The notes beneath the pieces were generated by a model. The model did not search any database, was not told the origin of the DNA, and saw nothing but the letters and a program-made list of their open reading frames with translations. A stretch of DNA of 64,000 nucleotides, from assembly GCA_937930305.1 (NCBI GenBank), contig CALGLE010000020.1:124001-188000 (forward strand), given 5' to 3'. Positions within the stretch are counted from its first letter, which is position 1; every line of letters begins with the position of its first letter. Source of the DNA: an uncultured Granulosicoccaceae bacterium (GTDB lineage: Bacteria > Pseudomonadota > Gammaproteobacteria > Granulosicoccales > Granulosicoccaceae). Of the stretch, positions 54,531-63,554 are shown in pieces. A program made the translations under genes and the position numbers.

Positions 54531-55481
54531 TTATGGCAGCCGCACACGTGTTTTCAGCTCTTCCCAAGGTATGGAACTGAAATTGTGAGAATCGTCCAAC
54601 CGCGATGTGGCGTAGTGTAAAACAGACGCATTATCTGATGAATACATCAATTCCAGTTTAGATGTATCGGAGTGGGTCAGTACTTGAGTGCCAGAGCTCG
54701 GCACGGTTTCACCCGCAGATACAACCACGGAATGCAATTCAATAAAAACGGACTCATTACTTTGGTAACTGGCCAAACGCGCGCTGCCATCCAATGTTCG
54801 TTCACCGTCTGTGGCTAATCGGCCGGACAATCGGGTTTGCGTCCAGACCTCTTCTACGCCATTGGTCATCACCACCAAACTATCCGTGCTGAGCTCTACT
54901 TCATCACCGATAAACGAGACCTCAACGTCTCCATCGTAAACAGACTCAACGCTTCCCTTTCTTGCTTTTAAAGAGGTCAAGGAAAGCGAGAGAATTTCGC
55001 CATACACCGTCGATTCGGCCGTGAAACCGATGTCACCGTGTAACATCACACCTGCGATAACGCAGCCAACGTAGCTCATCGAGCCACCGGTAATTAGCGT
55101 GCCGTTGAATTCTAACGTGGAGTCAATTAGTCCGCTGTCACAGCCCGCCTTGTTTGCGATGCGTTTGGAAATAGTGGCGGTATCATCAGAGAAAAATGTC
55201 GTCGCTGTTTGAGTCTCGTATTCCTCGATGAGCGTTCCAGTCACCGTATCAAACAACGCAGCCATTCGAGAACCCACCGCATCGGCATTACTCATAGCGC
55301 TCGCCGGTGAAAAATAATAGCCTGACGCAACAACAGCGCCCAGCGGTGGAACGGTGCCCAATGGCGACCCATCGTCTAGGATGATGGCGTTGGCTTCTGA
55401 CGTCAGGCTACTTTCGTTGTCGCAGGCAACGAGCGTTGTGAGTAACACGGCAGTCAACACAGATAAGGCTGGGAGCTTCAT
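54531..55481 (-). CDS. Lipoprotein of unknown function, copy A
   Basis: A 316-residue lipoprotein starting MKLPALSVLTAVLLTTLVAC. The mature protein is predominantly beta, with Cys in GCDSG and YVGCV, and a repeated SGTQVLTH. Its layout resembles the gene upstream (55708-56667), suggesting distant paralogues. Start ATG 55481. Confidence 0.7.
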   Translation of the reverse strand: MKLPALSVLTAVLLTTLVACDNESSLTSEANAIILDDGSPLGTVPPLGAVVASGYYFSPASAMSNADAVGSRMAALFDTVTGTLIEEYETQTATTFFSDDTATISKRIANKAGCDSGLIDSTLEFNGTLITGGSMSYVGCVIAGVMLHGDIGFTAESTVYGEILSLSLTSLKARKGSVESVYDGDVEVSFIGDEVELSTDSLVVMTNGVEEVWTQTRLSGRLATDGERTLDGSARLASYQSNESVFIELHSVVVSAGETVPSSGTQVLTHSDTSKLELMYSSDNASVLHYATSRLDDSHNFSSIPWEELKTRVRLP

Positions 55482-55580
55482 ACGAAGAATCGCGAGGTGG
55501 TGAAAGATTCTTTTTGTATGCAAGCAATTGGCAGGGATGGGTGAGGAATTGAGAAGCAGTTCTCATAACCCTACGAAACA

Positions 55581-55616
55581 GCGGGCCAGGTGTGCCGCCA
55601 AAAGCACCTAGCCCGC
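55581..55616. terminator. Hairpin between the two lipoprotein genes
   Basis: GCGGGCCAGGTG/CACCTAGCCCGC stem with one mismatch and loop TGCCGCCAAAAG, followed on the plus strand by TTTTATTATTTT; on the minus strand, the direction of the gene upstream, the tail is only TGTTTC. Confidence 0.6.
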
Positions 55617-55707
55617 TTTTATTATTTTGGCGTCATCCTTGACACCATGCGCTCTAAGTCACCGCCAGTGGCAGTGGGTGCAAGCGCTTAATTTAAAACG
55701 TAACGAA

Positions 55708-56667
55708 TCAGTTTAATGCTGGAACTTCAAGATCCTCATCGTCCCAATTGCCAACACCGCTGGTGATCGAGCCACCCCCATTAATAATGTAAGCATAGGT
55801 TGCAGGATCACCGGTGTCTGCATCAATGGTCAATGAACTACCGTCTTGGTGAGTCATGGTCATGACACCACTGGTTGGGTTCGCTTCTCCGGAACTGACA
55901 AAGGCTGGGTTAATAACAAAATTGATTTGGCCATTAACACTGGAGGTGATCGTCGCTTGGCCACCTAAAGACGCAGCCCCTGTTTGGCTGTCATTTTGAG
56001 ATTCTAAATTGTAGTTTGCGAAAACGACGGTTTCACCGTCCGCAACCATGGTAAAGCTTGTGCCACTGATGGAAGCTGATAAGTCTTCATTAATGCTTAG
56101 GCTAACGTCCCCATCCATTGACGAATCGCCTTCAGGACCTGATGTGGCGAAATTATCAAAACTAATGGAAATCGTATCTGTGTTGCCGGAACTTTGCGCG
56201 GCAAAAGACATGGAACCTGTGGCCGTTTGCCCATCGCTCACACAATTGTTGAACACAATGGAGGCGTTCTCAAGTTCATCCGCGGCATTGGTACCAACTG
56301 AATAGGAAATACTGCCTGAATCACAAGCCTCAACCGATGTGTCGTCATTATAAAGACCGCTGGCAGGGTCATTGTTTTGCGAGGCGTTGCCCATTACATT
56401 GGAACTGGAACTCACCGCCCGAGTGGACATGTTGGATAAGCTGCCACCTAAGTAACTGGCGTAGTCGGTACCGGCTTCCGCATTAAAAAAGGTACCATCA
56501 CTGGGTGTACCCGTTAACGCTGGATTCGGTGTACCCGGGTTAACAGACGGGTTTCCACCACCATTGGCATTCATATTAACAATGGAGTTACCGTCACCGC
56601 CACCGCAACCCACCATGGCCATACTCAAAAAAACTGCCACTATAGATAACTGATGTTTCATACCCAT
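55708..56667 (-). CDS. Lipoprotein of unknown function, copy B
   Basis: A 319-residue lipoprotein (lipobox MVGC, then Gly/Asn-rich NANGGGNPSVNPGTPNP). Beta-rich body with Cys in EACDSG and NNCVSDG and a C-terminal SGVMTMTHQDGSSLTIDADTG that resembles copy A. GGAG nine bases before ATG 56667. A 23-bp tandem repeat lies directly upstream. Confidence 0.72.
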   Translation of the reverse strand: MGMKHQLSIVAVFLSMAMVGCGGGDGNSIVNMNANGGGNPSVNPGTPNPALTGTPSDGTFFNAEAGTDYASYLGGSLSNMSTRAVSSSSNVMGNASQNNDPASGLYNDDTSVEACDSGSISYSVGTNAADELENASIVFNNCVSDGQTATGSMSFAAQSSGNTDTISISFDNFATSGPEGDSSMDGDVSLSINEDLSASISGTSFTMVADGETVVFANYNLESQNDSQTGAASLGGQATITSSVNGQINFVINPAFVSSGEANPTSGVMTMTHQDGSSLTIDADTGDPATYAYIINGGGSITSGVGNWDDEDLEVPALN

Positions 56668-56681
56668 TTTTTACTGCTCCT

Positions 56682-56727
56682 TAAATTCTTTTTTAACACC
56701 ACACTAAATTCTTTTTTAACACCACAC
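56682..56727. repeat. Two exact tandem copies of a 23-bp repeat upstream of lipoprotein B
   Basis: TAAATTCTTTTTTAACACCA plus CAC repeats at 56682-56704 and 56705-56727, identical base for base. It lies between the RND exporter stop and the lipoprotein start, in the lipoprotein leader or promoter. Confidence 0.93.
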
Positions 56728-56748
56728 TCATTGTTTTATCGAAACAAC

Positions 56749-58866
56749 TTAAGCTTCCAAAAAATGGGGTATCCATATGGCAGAAGCTATAAAACTGATC
56801 GCCAAAGCGCCAGCAGTCGCTACTCCTAATGTCGACACACTAGGAATGTGGCTGAATGTTAAAGCAATAAAACCTGCAACAATCGCCATTGTTGCAACCC
56901 ACAAAACCGGCATACAGCGCTCAATTGCCCGTAAAGGGTGAACTGCATCATGTTTGGCCGATACAATTAAATGCAACGCGTTGTCGATGGATAACCCAAT
57001 AACCAAGGTCAACATGACAACCCCTGCGTGTCGCAAGGGCTCGTTTAATAAGACTAAAGTAGCAGCAAAGCCTAAAACCCCCAAGACCACGGGCAAAGCC
57101 GCAATGAACGCTAACCTCCAAGACTTCAGAACGAGTACCACCACGAAGGACAACACCAGCAACGTGATTAAAACGCTGCGTACAGCATCGGGGAATATTT
57201 TTTGTGAGGCCTCTTGCACCAGAGCTGGTAGCCCGGTTATCACACTGGCGGTTAAGCCTTCATCACTTGCAGCTGCGCGTACAGCCTCATCCATTTGAGA
57301 AAGAAATTCGGGGGATGCTCGCATCACGTCGATAACGCTGTGCGGCGCAAACAGAACCGCTGAGCCTGCGTTGTTCCACAAGCTTTGACGAACCGCTTGC
57401 GGCAACACACGCAGTCGATGGCGGTTACTAAACCCTGGGGTTAGTGCCAACACATCGGTTACTGAATACCAATAAACCCTGTTGCTGATCGAACCCAACT
57501 GTTGCTCATTCAAGCGATTTTGCAAGCTACGAAGACTTTGTAAAAACTCATCCAAAGACTGTTTTTCATCCACATTTTCTATCATCACTTGCAGCGGTAA
57601 ATACCCAGAAAATTGATTTTCAGCCAGCGTTAATGCTTGAACGGATTGATGTGCTTTAGGTATATTTTCAAATAAAGAAAAGCCCGGTCTTAGTTGCGAA
57701 GCGGGGATGAATAGCACCACTATGGCCAACACTAGCGTAGCTATAGAACCGAAACGGGAGCGGTTTTTATGTTGCGGCCAAGCGATTGATGCGGGCCAAA
57801 CTCCAGCGTTGTTTGTTTTGTGAAAACCTGCCAATAACCACAACACCCAAACCAAAAAGCCCGCCGCAATGCCTGCCAACAACGCAAAACCAAATTCTTG
57901 AATGACCGTCGAGCGTGCAAACAACAAGGCCGCAGCCGATGCCGCGGTGGTGACACTGGTTAACGCACATGCCAATAACAACGATCTTTGGCTTCGCCCA
58001 CCATGAATTGCATGTAGGGCATCGCTAAACACCACCAAAAAAACAACCACCAAAACGGACTGTGTTAATAAGTTCAGGGCAATGCCCAACCAACCCATTA
58101 GCCCGAGGGTGCAGGCAACAGCGACAATCGGAACTGAAACCACCTGAACCACAACACGAACGTTTCTAAACACCCACCCTGCCACACCAATACCCAAAAC
58201 CATGGCGATGCTAGTCACACGTAGTAACTCGAGCAAAGTGTCTTGAGACAAGACTTGAGCAATAACCGGATTACCCGCTAGCGACCAAGAGATCGATAAT
58301 TCAGCTGGATAAGCCGCTGCCAATATGGATTCAATTTTCGCAATTGTTGACGTAGGATTTGCATCCTCGTTTAAGGTGACGCTCATTAACAACGCATCAA
58401 AATCACCAGATACCAAACGAGATAATAAATAATCTGGCTGTGACAACAACGCTTTCACATCGGCCAAAACGCCACTGGCCTGAGCGCCAGCTGGGTTTTG
58501 CGTTACTCGATCGAGTGCTTTGCCTAAATTGGATGAGGAATACAAGGACGACACCGCTGCCACACCAGCGACATTAGACAACGGTTTTATAACCGACTTG
58601 TAGGCCGCTAGATGCTCCGGATCTAGGGCTTGCGCTTGGGTGTAAATGAGAACCTGATTCTGTTCCCCTGGGAAGCTGTCCAGTACCGATGCGTACGTTT
58701 GGTAGCGATCTGAATTTGAGCCCAATAGCCGAGAGGGATCCCCGTTTACGGAAAGCCGCAGTAATCCAGCCAACAGCAAAAGTACAACGAACAGCAGCGC
58801 AGCTCGCGCAAATCGATGATTCGCACGAGCTGGATTATCCGTCTTCTGGGGCAACTGCGCCGCCAT
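56749..58866 (-). CDS. RND/MMPL-type exporter
   Basis: A 705-residue membrane protein with the RND half-repeat layout: TM1 near residue 23, a periplasmic loop (50-220), TM2-6 (LLELLRVTSIAMVLGIGVAGWV, LTQSVLVVVFLVVFSDALHAIHG, GFALLAGIAAGFLVWVLW), a second loop, and TM8-12 with VVMLTLVIGLSIDNALHLIVSAKHD, which carries the conserved D-N of the proton path. MMPL or hopanoid/lipid exporter-like. It overlaps the upstream AcrB-like gene by 32 bases. Confidence 0.85.
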   Translation of the reverse strand: MAAQLPQKTDNPARANHRFARAALLFVVLLLLAGLLRLSVNGDPSRLLGSNSDRYQTYASVLDSFPGEQNQVLIYTQAQALDPEHLAAYKSVIKPLSNVAGVAAVSSLYSSSNLGKALDRVTQNPAGAQASGVLADVKALLSQPDYLLSRLVSGDFDALLMSVTLNEDANPTSTIAKIESILAAAYPAELSISWSLAGNPVIAQVLSQDTLLELLRVTSIAMVLGIGVAGWVFRNVRVVVQVVSVPIVAVACTLGLMGWLGIALNLLTQSVLVVVFLVVFSDALHAIHGGRSQRSLLLACALTSVTTAASAAALLFARSTVIQEFGFALLAGIAAGFLVWVLWLLAGFHKTNNAGVWPASIAWPQHKNRSRFGSIATLVLAIVVLFIPASQLRPGFSLFENIPKAHQSVQALTLAENQFSGYLPLQVMIENVDEKQSLDEFLQSLRSLQNRLNEQQLGSISNRVYWYSVTDVLALTPGFSNRHRLRVLPQAVRQSLWNNAGSAVLFAPHSVIDVMRASPEFLSQMDEAVRAAASDEGLTASVITGLPALVQEASQKIFPDAVRSVLITLLVLSFVVVLVLKSWRLAFIAALPVVLGVLGFAATLVLLNEPLRHAGVVMLTLVIGLSIDNALHLIVSAKHDAVHPLRAIERCMPVLWVATMAIVAGFIALTFSHIPSVSTLGVATAGALAISFIASAIWIPHFLEA

Positions 58867-61800
58867 TGGCTACCCAACGATCCGCGGCGCGGTAGGCGGC
58901 ACCAATGTCTGCAAATACGAGATACATCACCGGAATGAATATAAGAGTCACCAACGTCGCAAACAAAATGCCAAAGCCTAGAGATATGGCCATCGGAATC
59001 AGAAATTGCGCTTGCGTGCTGCTTTCAAAAATAAGCGGCATCAGCCCAAAAAACGTGGTTAAAGAGGTCAAAATTACCGCTCTAAAACGAGCCACGCCTG
59101 CCGTTCTGACCGCCTCAAACAGTGCAACGCCTTCGGCCCGGCGCTTATTGACGTAATCCACCAGCACCAATGAATCGTTCACTACCACCCCGCATAAAGC
59201 CAACATACCCATATAACTCATGATGCTCAAATTAACGCCCATGATGATGTGACCAAGGATGCCCCCCACAATGCCAAACGGAATAACCAGCATCACCATA
59301 ATGGGCTGTATGTAACTTCTGAACGGAATGGCCAGTAAGGTGTAGATGACCAAGAGCACAAAAATAATTCCGTACTTTAAGCTGCCCATGGAATCTTGTT
59401 GCTCTCGTGCTTCACCCTCTAACGAGAATCGTAGATTGGGAAACCGCACCATCAGCTCCTCGGCATAGTCTTCCAAGCCAGCTTTAATCCCTTCAATGTT
59501 GGCCACTTCCTTGTTCACATCGGCTTCCACATTCACTGTGCGTCGTCGATCCACCCGTTTAATCACCGAAAACCCACGCCCTAATGAAGCATCCGCAACA
59601 CTGGCCAGCCGCACGCGTTCACCAGTGGGTGTTACCAGCAACATGCGTTCAACATTGGTAATGGATACTCGCTCATTTTCAGGGTATCGCACCACCACTT
59701 GCACATCATTTCTGCCACGCTGAAAGCTTTGTACCTCGGTTCCCAAAAAAGCATTTCTAACCTGGGCGGCCACATCACTGAGCGTTAACCCCAGTTGCTC
59801 GCCATTGGGCCTAAGTTCTAGTTTGATCTCTTGTTTCCCGCCTTCAAACGAATCACTCACATCCGTTACACCATCGAATGTTAACAAGCGAGTTTTCATC
59901 AACCCAGCTGCTTCTCGAAGTTCATCAAAATCAAAGCCTGTAACTTGTACATCAATGGGGCTACCCCCGCGGCCAATTTCAGCTCGAAACGTTAGATTTT
60001 TTGCCCCAGGGATGGATCCGATGCGTTGTCTAAGTTCACGCACCAGATCGGAACTTGATACGTCTAGGGTGCGCTCTTCAGGCGGCACGATTTCAAACAT
60101 CACGCGACCACGGTGACTGCCTCGACCACCGCGACCTGAGCTGCCTGCGGTTGAGAGTATGTTTTCGATCACGCTCTCATCCGTCTCGGGATCGATGTAC
60201 TTTTGTTGCAACTCGTTCACCACGTCAGTCATGGTTTGGATGTGACGCTGCGTCACCTCAAACGGTGTTCCTTCTGGCATCTCGAGTGCCGCAAGAGCGG
60301 TTTCACTTTGAACGCGAGGGAAGAAAACAAATCGCACATGCCCTGCACTGACGATACTGAACACAATAATGGCACCACCGACGAATGCAGCCAATATGGT
60401 GTACCTAAATTTCAAACAAAATGCCAGGGCTGGCTTATAGGCATTGAATATAAACCATTCCATACCATCGGCCACTTTATGTTGCATACGAGCAAAGACA
60501 TTAGGCCGCTTTTTCGAATGGAAATTCAGATGGCTTAGGTGTGAAGGTAAAACAAATTTTGATTCCACAATGGAGAACAACAACACGGGGATAACAATCA
60601 GTGGTATTTGCGCAAATATTTGTCCTCGCACCCCTTCAATCATCAGCAAGGGGAAAAAAGCTGCCACCGTTGTTAGCACACCAAAAGTTACCGGTATCGC
60701 AACTTCGTTGGTGCCTTCTATCGCTGCCTGAACACGATTTGGATTCCGCCGCATATGGGTATAAATATTTTCACCCGTCACAATGGCATCGTCCACCACA
60801 ATGCCAAGTACCAGAATAAACGCGAACAAGCTGAGTAAGTTAATGGTGACGCCAAAGAATGGCATCAAGGCAATGCCTCCAAGGATAGATACAGGAACAC
60901 CCACAAACACCCAAACGGCTACCCAAAAACGCAAAAATAAAGTCAGTAATAAAAGGATGAGTGCGCCACCAAACAGGGCACTTTCCAATAAAGTGTTCAA
61001 ACGCGCATTAACCGCACGAGATCGATCACGCCAATATCCTAAACTCACCCCATAGGGCATGGATTCCTCAGCTTCGACTAAATATTCCTTCACTTCACCA
61101 GCAACTTTAATGGCGCTTTGCAGCCCAGTACGAAAGACATCCACCTCCACGCTGCGTTGGCCGTTAAAACGTTGATCCAACTGAGATTCATCAAATCCAT
61201 CAGAGATCGTTGCGATATCACCTAGGGTTATTCGGGTGCCATCCGCGCCCGAGCGCACCACCACATTTTCAAAATCCTCAATCGAATACGCTTGGCCGGT
61301 GGTTCTGAGTAAGACTTCCCCACTGGCAGTTCTAATCGCACCGGTTGAAAGCTCCAACGAACTGTTGGATATGGCCCGAGACACATCCGACAACGTGAGT
61401 TGATATTGCGATAGCGTTTTTTCAGGCACTTCAATGGCGAGCTCAAAGTCTCGTGTGCCAGAGACTTCCACCGACGACACCGACGGTAAAGCTTCAATGT
61501 CATCTCGAACCCGACTGGCAATAGCCATTAACTCGCTTTCAGGCAACGCACCAGAAACGATGACACTGATGACCTCTCGATTGCGCGCTGGCACATACAC
61601 ACTGGGGCTGTCTGCATCCGATGGCAGATCCCCAATCTGATCCACACGCTGTCGAACTTCATCTAATAATTTTTCCGAATCCGCACTGGATTCCATCGCA
61701 ACCGTTACCGTTCCCAAGCCTTCGACCGCTGCAGACGTGATGGATTTAATGCCACTTAAATCTTGAATGGCCTCCTCCACTTTGATGGTGATGCCCTGCT

Positions 61801-61984
61801 CCACCTCAACCGGTGTCGCGCCTCGATACGGTACGCGAATGGAAATTCTGTCTAACTCAAACGATGGGAATACTTCCAGAGGCAACCTAGTGGATAACGT
61901 GAACGCTCCTGCGGCCACAATAAAAATCATGAGCAAATTAGCGGCAACTGGGTTGCGTGTAAACCAACTGACTAAGGAATGCAT
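58835..61984 (-). CDS. RND efflux pump permease (AcrB-like)
   Basis: A 1049-residue inner-membrane pump. TM1 with FTRNPVAANLLMIFIVAAGAFTLSTRLPLEVFP; FRGATPVEVEQGITIKVEEAI; proton-relay DD in LVLGIVVDDAIVTGENIY; the second half with LVLVDYVNKRR and FILVTSLTTFFGLMPL-like ending. Full-length and intact. Lies 34 bases after its adaptor. No outer-membrane factor gene is present in the window. Confidence 0.95.
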   Translation of the reverse strand: MHSLVSWFTRNPVAANLLMIFIVAAGAFTLSTRLPLEVFPSFELDRISIRVPYRGATPVEVEQGITIKVEEAIQDLSGIKSITSAAVEGLGTVTVAMESSADSEKLLDEVRQRVDQIGDLPSDADSPSVYVPARNREVISVIVSGALPESELMAIASRVRDDIEALPSVSSVEVSGTRDFELAIEVPEKTLSQYQLTLSDVSRAISNSSLELSTGAIRTASGEVLLRTTGQAYSIEDFENVVVRSGADGTRITLGDIATISDGFDESQLDQRFNGQRSVEVDVFRTGLQSAIKVAGEVKEYLVEAEESMPYGVSLGYWRDRSRAVNARLNTLLESALFGGALILLLLTLFLRFWVAVWVFVGVPVSILGGIALMPFFGVTINLLSLFAFILVLGIVVDDAIVTGENIYTHMRRNPNRVQAAIEGTNEVAIPVTFGVLTTVAAFFPLLMIEGVRGQIFAQIPLIVIPVLLFSIVESKFVLPSHLSHLNFHSKKRPNVFARMQHKVADGMEWFIFNAYKPALAFCLKFRYTILAAFVGGAIIVFSIVSAGHVRFVFFPRVQSETALAALEMPEGTPFEVTQRHIQTMTDVVNELQQKYIDPETDESVIENILSTAGSSGRGGRGSHRGRVMFEIVPPEERTLDVSSSDLVRELRQRIGSIPGAKNLTFRAEIGRGGSPIDVQVTGFDFDELREAAGLMKTRLLTFDGVTDVSDSFEGGKQEIKLELRPNGEQLGLTLSDVAAQVRNAFLGTEVQSFQRGRNDVQVVVRYPENERVSITNVERMLLVTPTGERVRLASVADASLGRGFSVIKRVDRRRTVNVEADVNKEVANIEGIKAGLEDYAEELMVRFPNLRFSLEGEAREQQDSMGSLKYGIIFVLLVIYTLLAIPFRSYIQPIMVMLVIPFGIVGGILGHIIMGVNLSIMSYMGMLALCGVVVNDSLVLVDYVNKRRAEGVALFEAVRTAGVARFRAVILTSLTTFFGLMPLIFESSTQAQFLIPMAISLGFGILFATLVTLIFIPVMYLVFADIGAAYRAADRWVANGGAVAPEDG

Positions 61985-62018
61985 GTTATTTGATGTTTAT
62001 CCGTCAATTGAACTTGAG

Positions 62019-63314
62019 TTAGGTTCGATCACCACCGCGTTGACCGTCGCGCGTTTGGCCCTCGCGACGGTTGCCTTTGCCTTCACCTTCACCGCGTTGG
62101 CCTTCACCACGTTGGCCTTCACCGCGCTGTCCTTCGCCACCGCGATTACCACCGCGCCGTTGTGGAGGTGGCTCAACGCCATCAATAATCGCCCTCACCG
62201 GCGTGTCGTTAACAACGGTGCCCAGTGGGGTTGTCACTAACACAGCACCGGCTTCAATCCCACCCGTAACGGCCACCACGTTCGCATCACCCCAAGCAAC
62301 ATCCACTGCTTGGCGAACCAGTTTTGAATCTTTTGTTAGCAAAACCACTTCATTATCAGCTCTAAGCGCTTGACGCGGAATGACATAGACATCGTTTAGT
62401 TCGGTTCCAGATATTTGCGCATTGACGTATTGGCCCACTCGCAGTGGCCAGCCAGATGCGGTTTCAGGATTTTCGACACGTGCAATGACGTTCAACTGTT
62501 GCGTGCTGGCGTCAAAACCTTCCACACGTTCTATGCGCCCACTCCAAGTGTGTTCGGTCGTGCCGATGGTTGCGGTTAAAGTCACCTTTGGCTTTTCCTC
62601 ACCCGCGGCGTCTGTGAGGTTTAACCAACTCACTTGTCGATTGGCTAGGGGCAACCGCACATCAACGGCTGCTAAAGAATAAATGCGCCCAATCGGCGTT
62701 CCTCGGTTAACGAACTGCCCTAAATCCACATCACTTTCTAAAACGATTCCGTCGTAGGGTGCAATCATCACAGCCCGGTCTAAATCCAGCTGAGCACGTT
62801 CCACTTGCGCCGAGGCGGATCGCACATTGGCTCTTGCGGCAGCCACTTGCGGTTGGCGCAAAGTGAGCGCTGAGGCTTTCTTGTTTCCGCGCAGCGACTG
62901 CCATTCTCTGGCGGCTACTTCCGCTTGGGCTTGTTCTTGCTGCAACGCAGCCCGTGCTTGGGCGAGGCTGGCTTGAGTTTGAGTTAACGCGATTTCAAAA
63001 TCGCGTTTATCCAGTTCCACCAATACGTCACCGGCAGAAAAACGACCGCCGGGAACCAAATTCTCAGAAACGAAAACGACGGAACCTGCCACCTCGGGAA
63101 CCAGTGTGGTTCCATTGGTGGGTTCTACTGTGCCCTGACTGTCCAAGCTGATCGGATAGCTGCTGGGCACTAGCGTGCTGGCCTCAACCGTCTGGATTGC
63201 TGGCGGAAAGCCCCGCCTGCCAGCCTCTGGCTTGGATTCGATCATTTTTTTGGCGGCGAACGCGCACCCCATCAGCACCAGCACGGGCAAAATTATTTTA
63301 AGCAATAGATTCAT
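62019..63314 (-). CDS. RND efflux periplasmic adaptor (membrane-fusion protein)
   Basis: A 431-residue adaptor. N-terminal membrane anchor (LKIILPVLVLMGCAFAA), beta-barrel/lipoyl parts (VPEVAGSVVFVSENLVPGGRFSAGDVLVELDKRDFE), a helical hairpin (ALAQARAALQQEQ...), and the second lipoyl half (APYDGIVLESDVDLGQFVNRGTPIG). The C-terminal 45 residues are a Gly/Arg/Gln/Glu repeat (RGEGQ units) not seen in ordinary adaptors. Confidence 0.93.
   Translation of the reverse strand: MNLLLKIILPVLVLMGCAFAAKKMIESKPEAGRRGFPPAIQTVEASTLVPSSYPISLDSQGTVEPTNGTTLVPEVAGSVVFVSENLVPGGRFSAGDVLVELDKRDFEIALTQTQASLAQARAALQQEQAQAEVAAREWQSLRGNKKASALTLRQPQVAAARANVRSASAQVERAQLDLDRAVMIAPYDGIVLESDVDLGQFVNRGTPIGRIYSLAAVDVRLPLANRQVSWLNLTDAAGEEKPKVTLTATIGTTEHTWSGRIERVEGFDASTQQLNVIARVENPETASGWPLRVGQYVNAQISGTELNDVYVIPRQALRADNEVVLLTKDSKLVRQAVDVAWGDANVVAVTGGIEAGAVLVTTPLGTVVNDTPVRAIIDGVEPPPQRRGGNRGGEGQRGEGQRGEGQRGEGEGKGNRREGQTRDGQRGGDRT
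62094..62138. repeat. 15-bp tandem repeats encoding the adaptor tail
   Basis: Three consecutive, near-identical 15-base units (GCGTTGGCCTTCACC at 62094, ACGTTGGCCTTCACC at 62109, GCGCTGTCCTTCGCC at 62124) encode repeated GEGQR. In frame. Confidence 0.9.
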
Positions 63315-63554
63315 AGGGATAGGTTTAGCTTGCCTCTAGGCCAATTACGCACATCCACCAACTCCAGACCACACTGCAGTCAGTCAAGCCCTTTGGCAGT
63401 ATTGACCATAACGAGCCCGAATGCGGCTCACAGAACAATTCGAGAAGTTTCATGATGTTTCTAAGCCGGTTTCATCGTGTGTTTCATAAATTGGGCCACT
63501 CAAACCAAGCCCGACGGTTACAATAGGCAGTTAACCGAAATTTTGTCGGCATCT

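Noticed and set aside
62071..62373. Plus-strand frame rich in Pro/Ser/Arg opposite the adaptor gene
   Set aside because: Shadow of the repeat-coding strand; the minus strand encodes a clear membrane-fusion protein.
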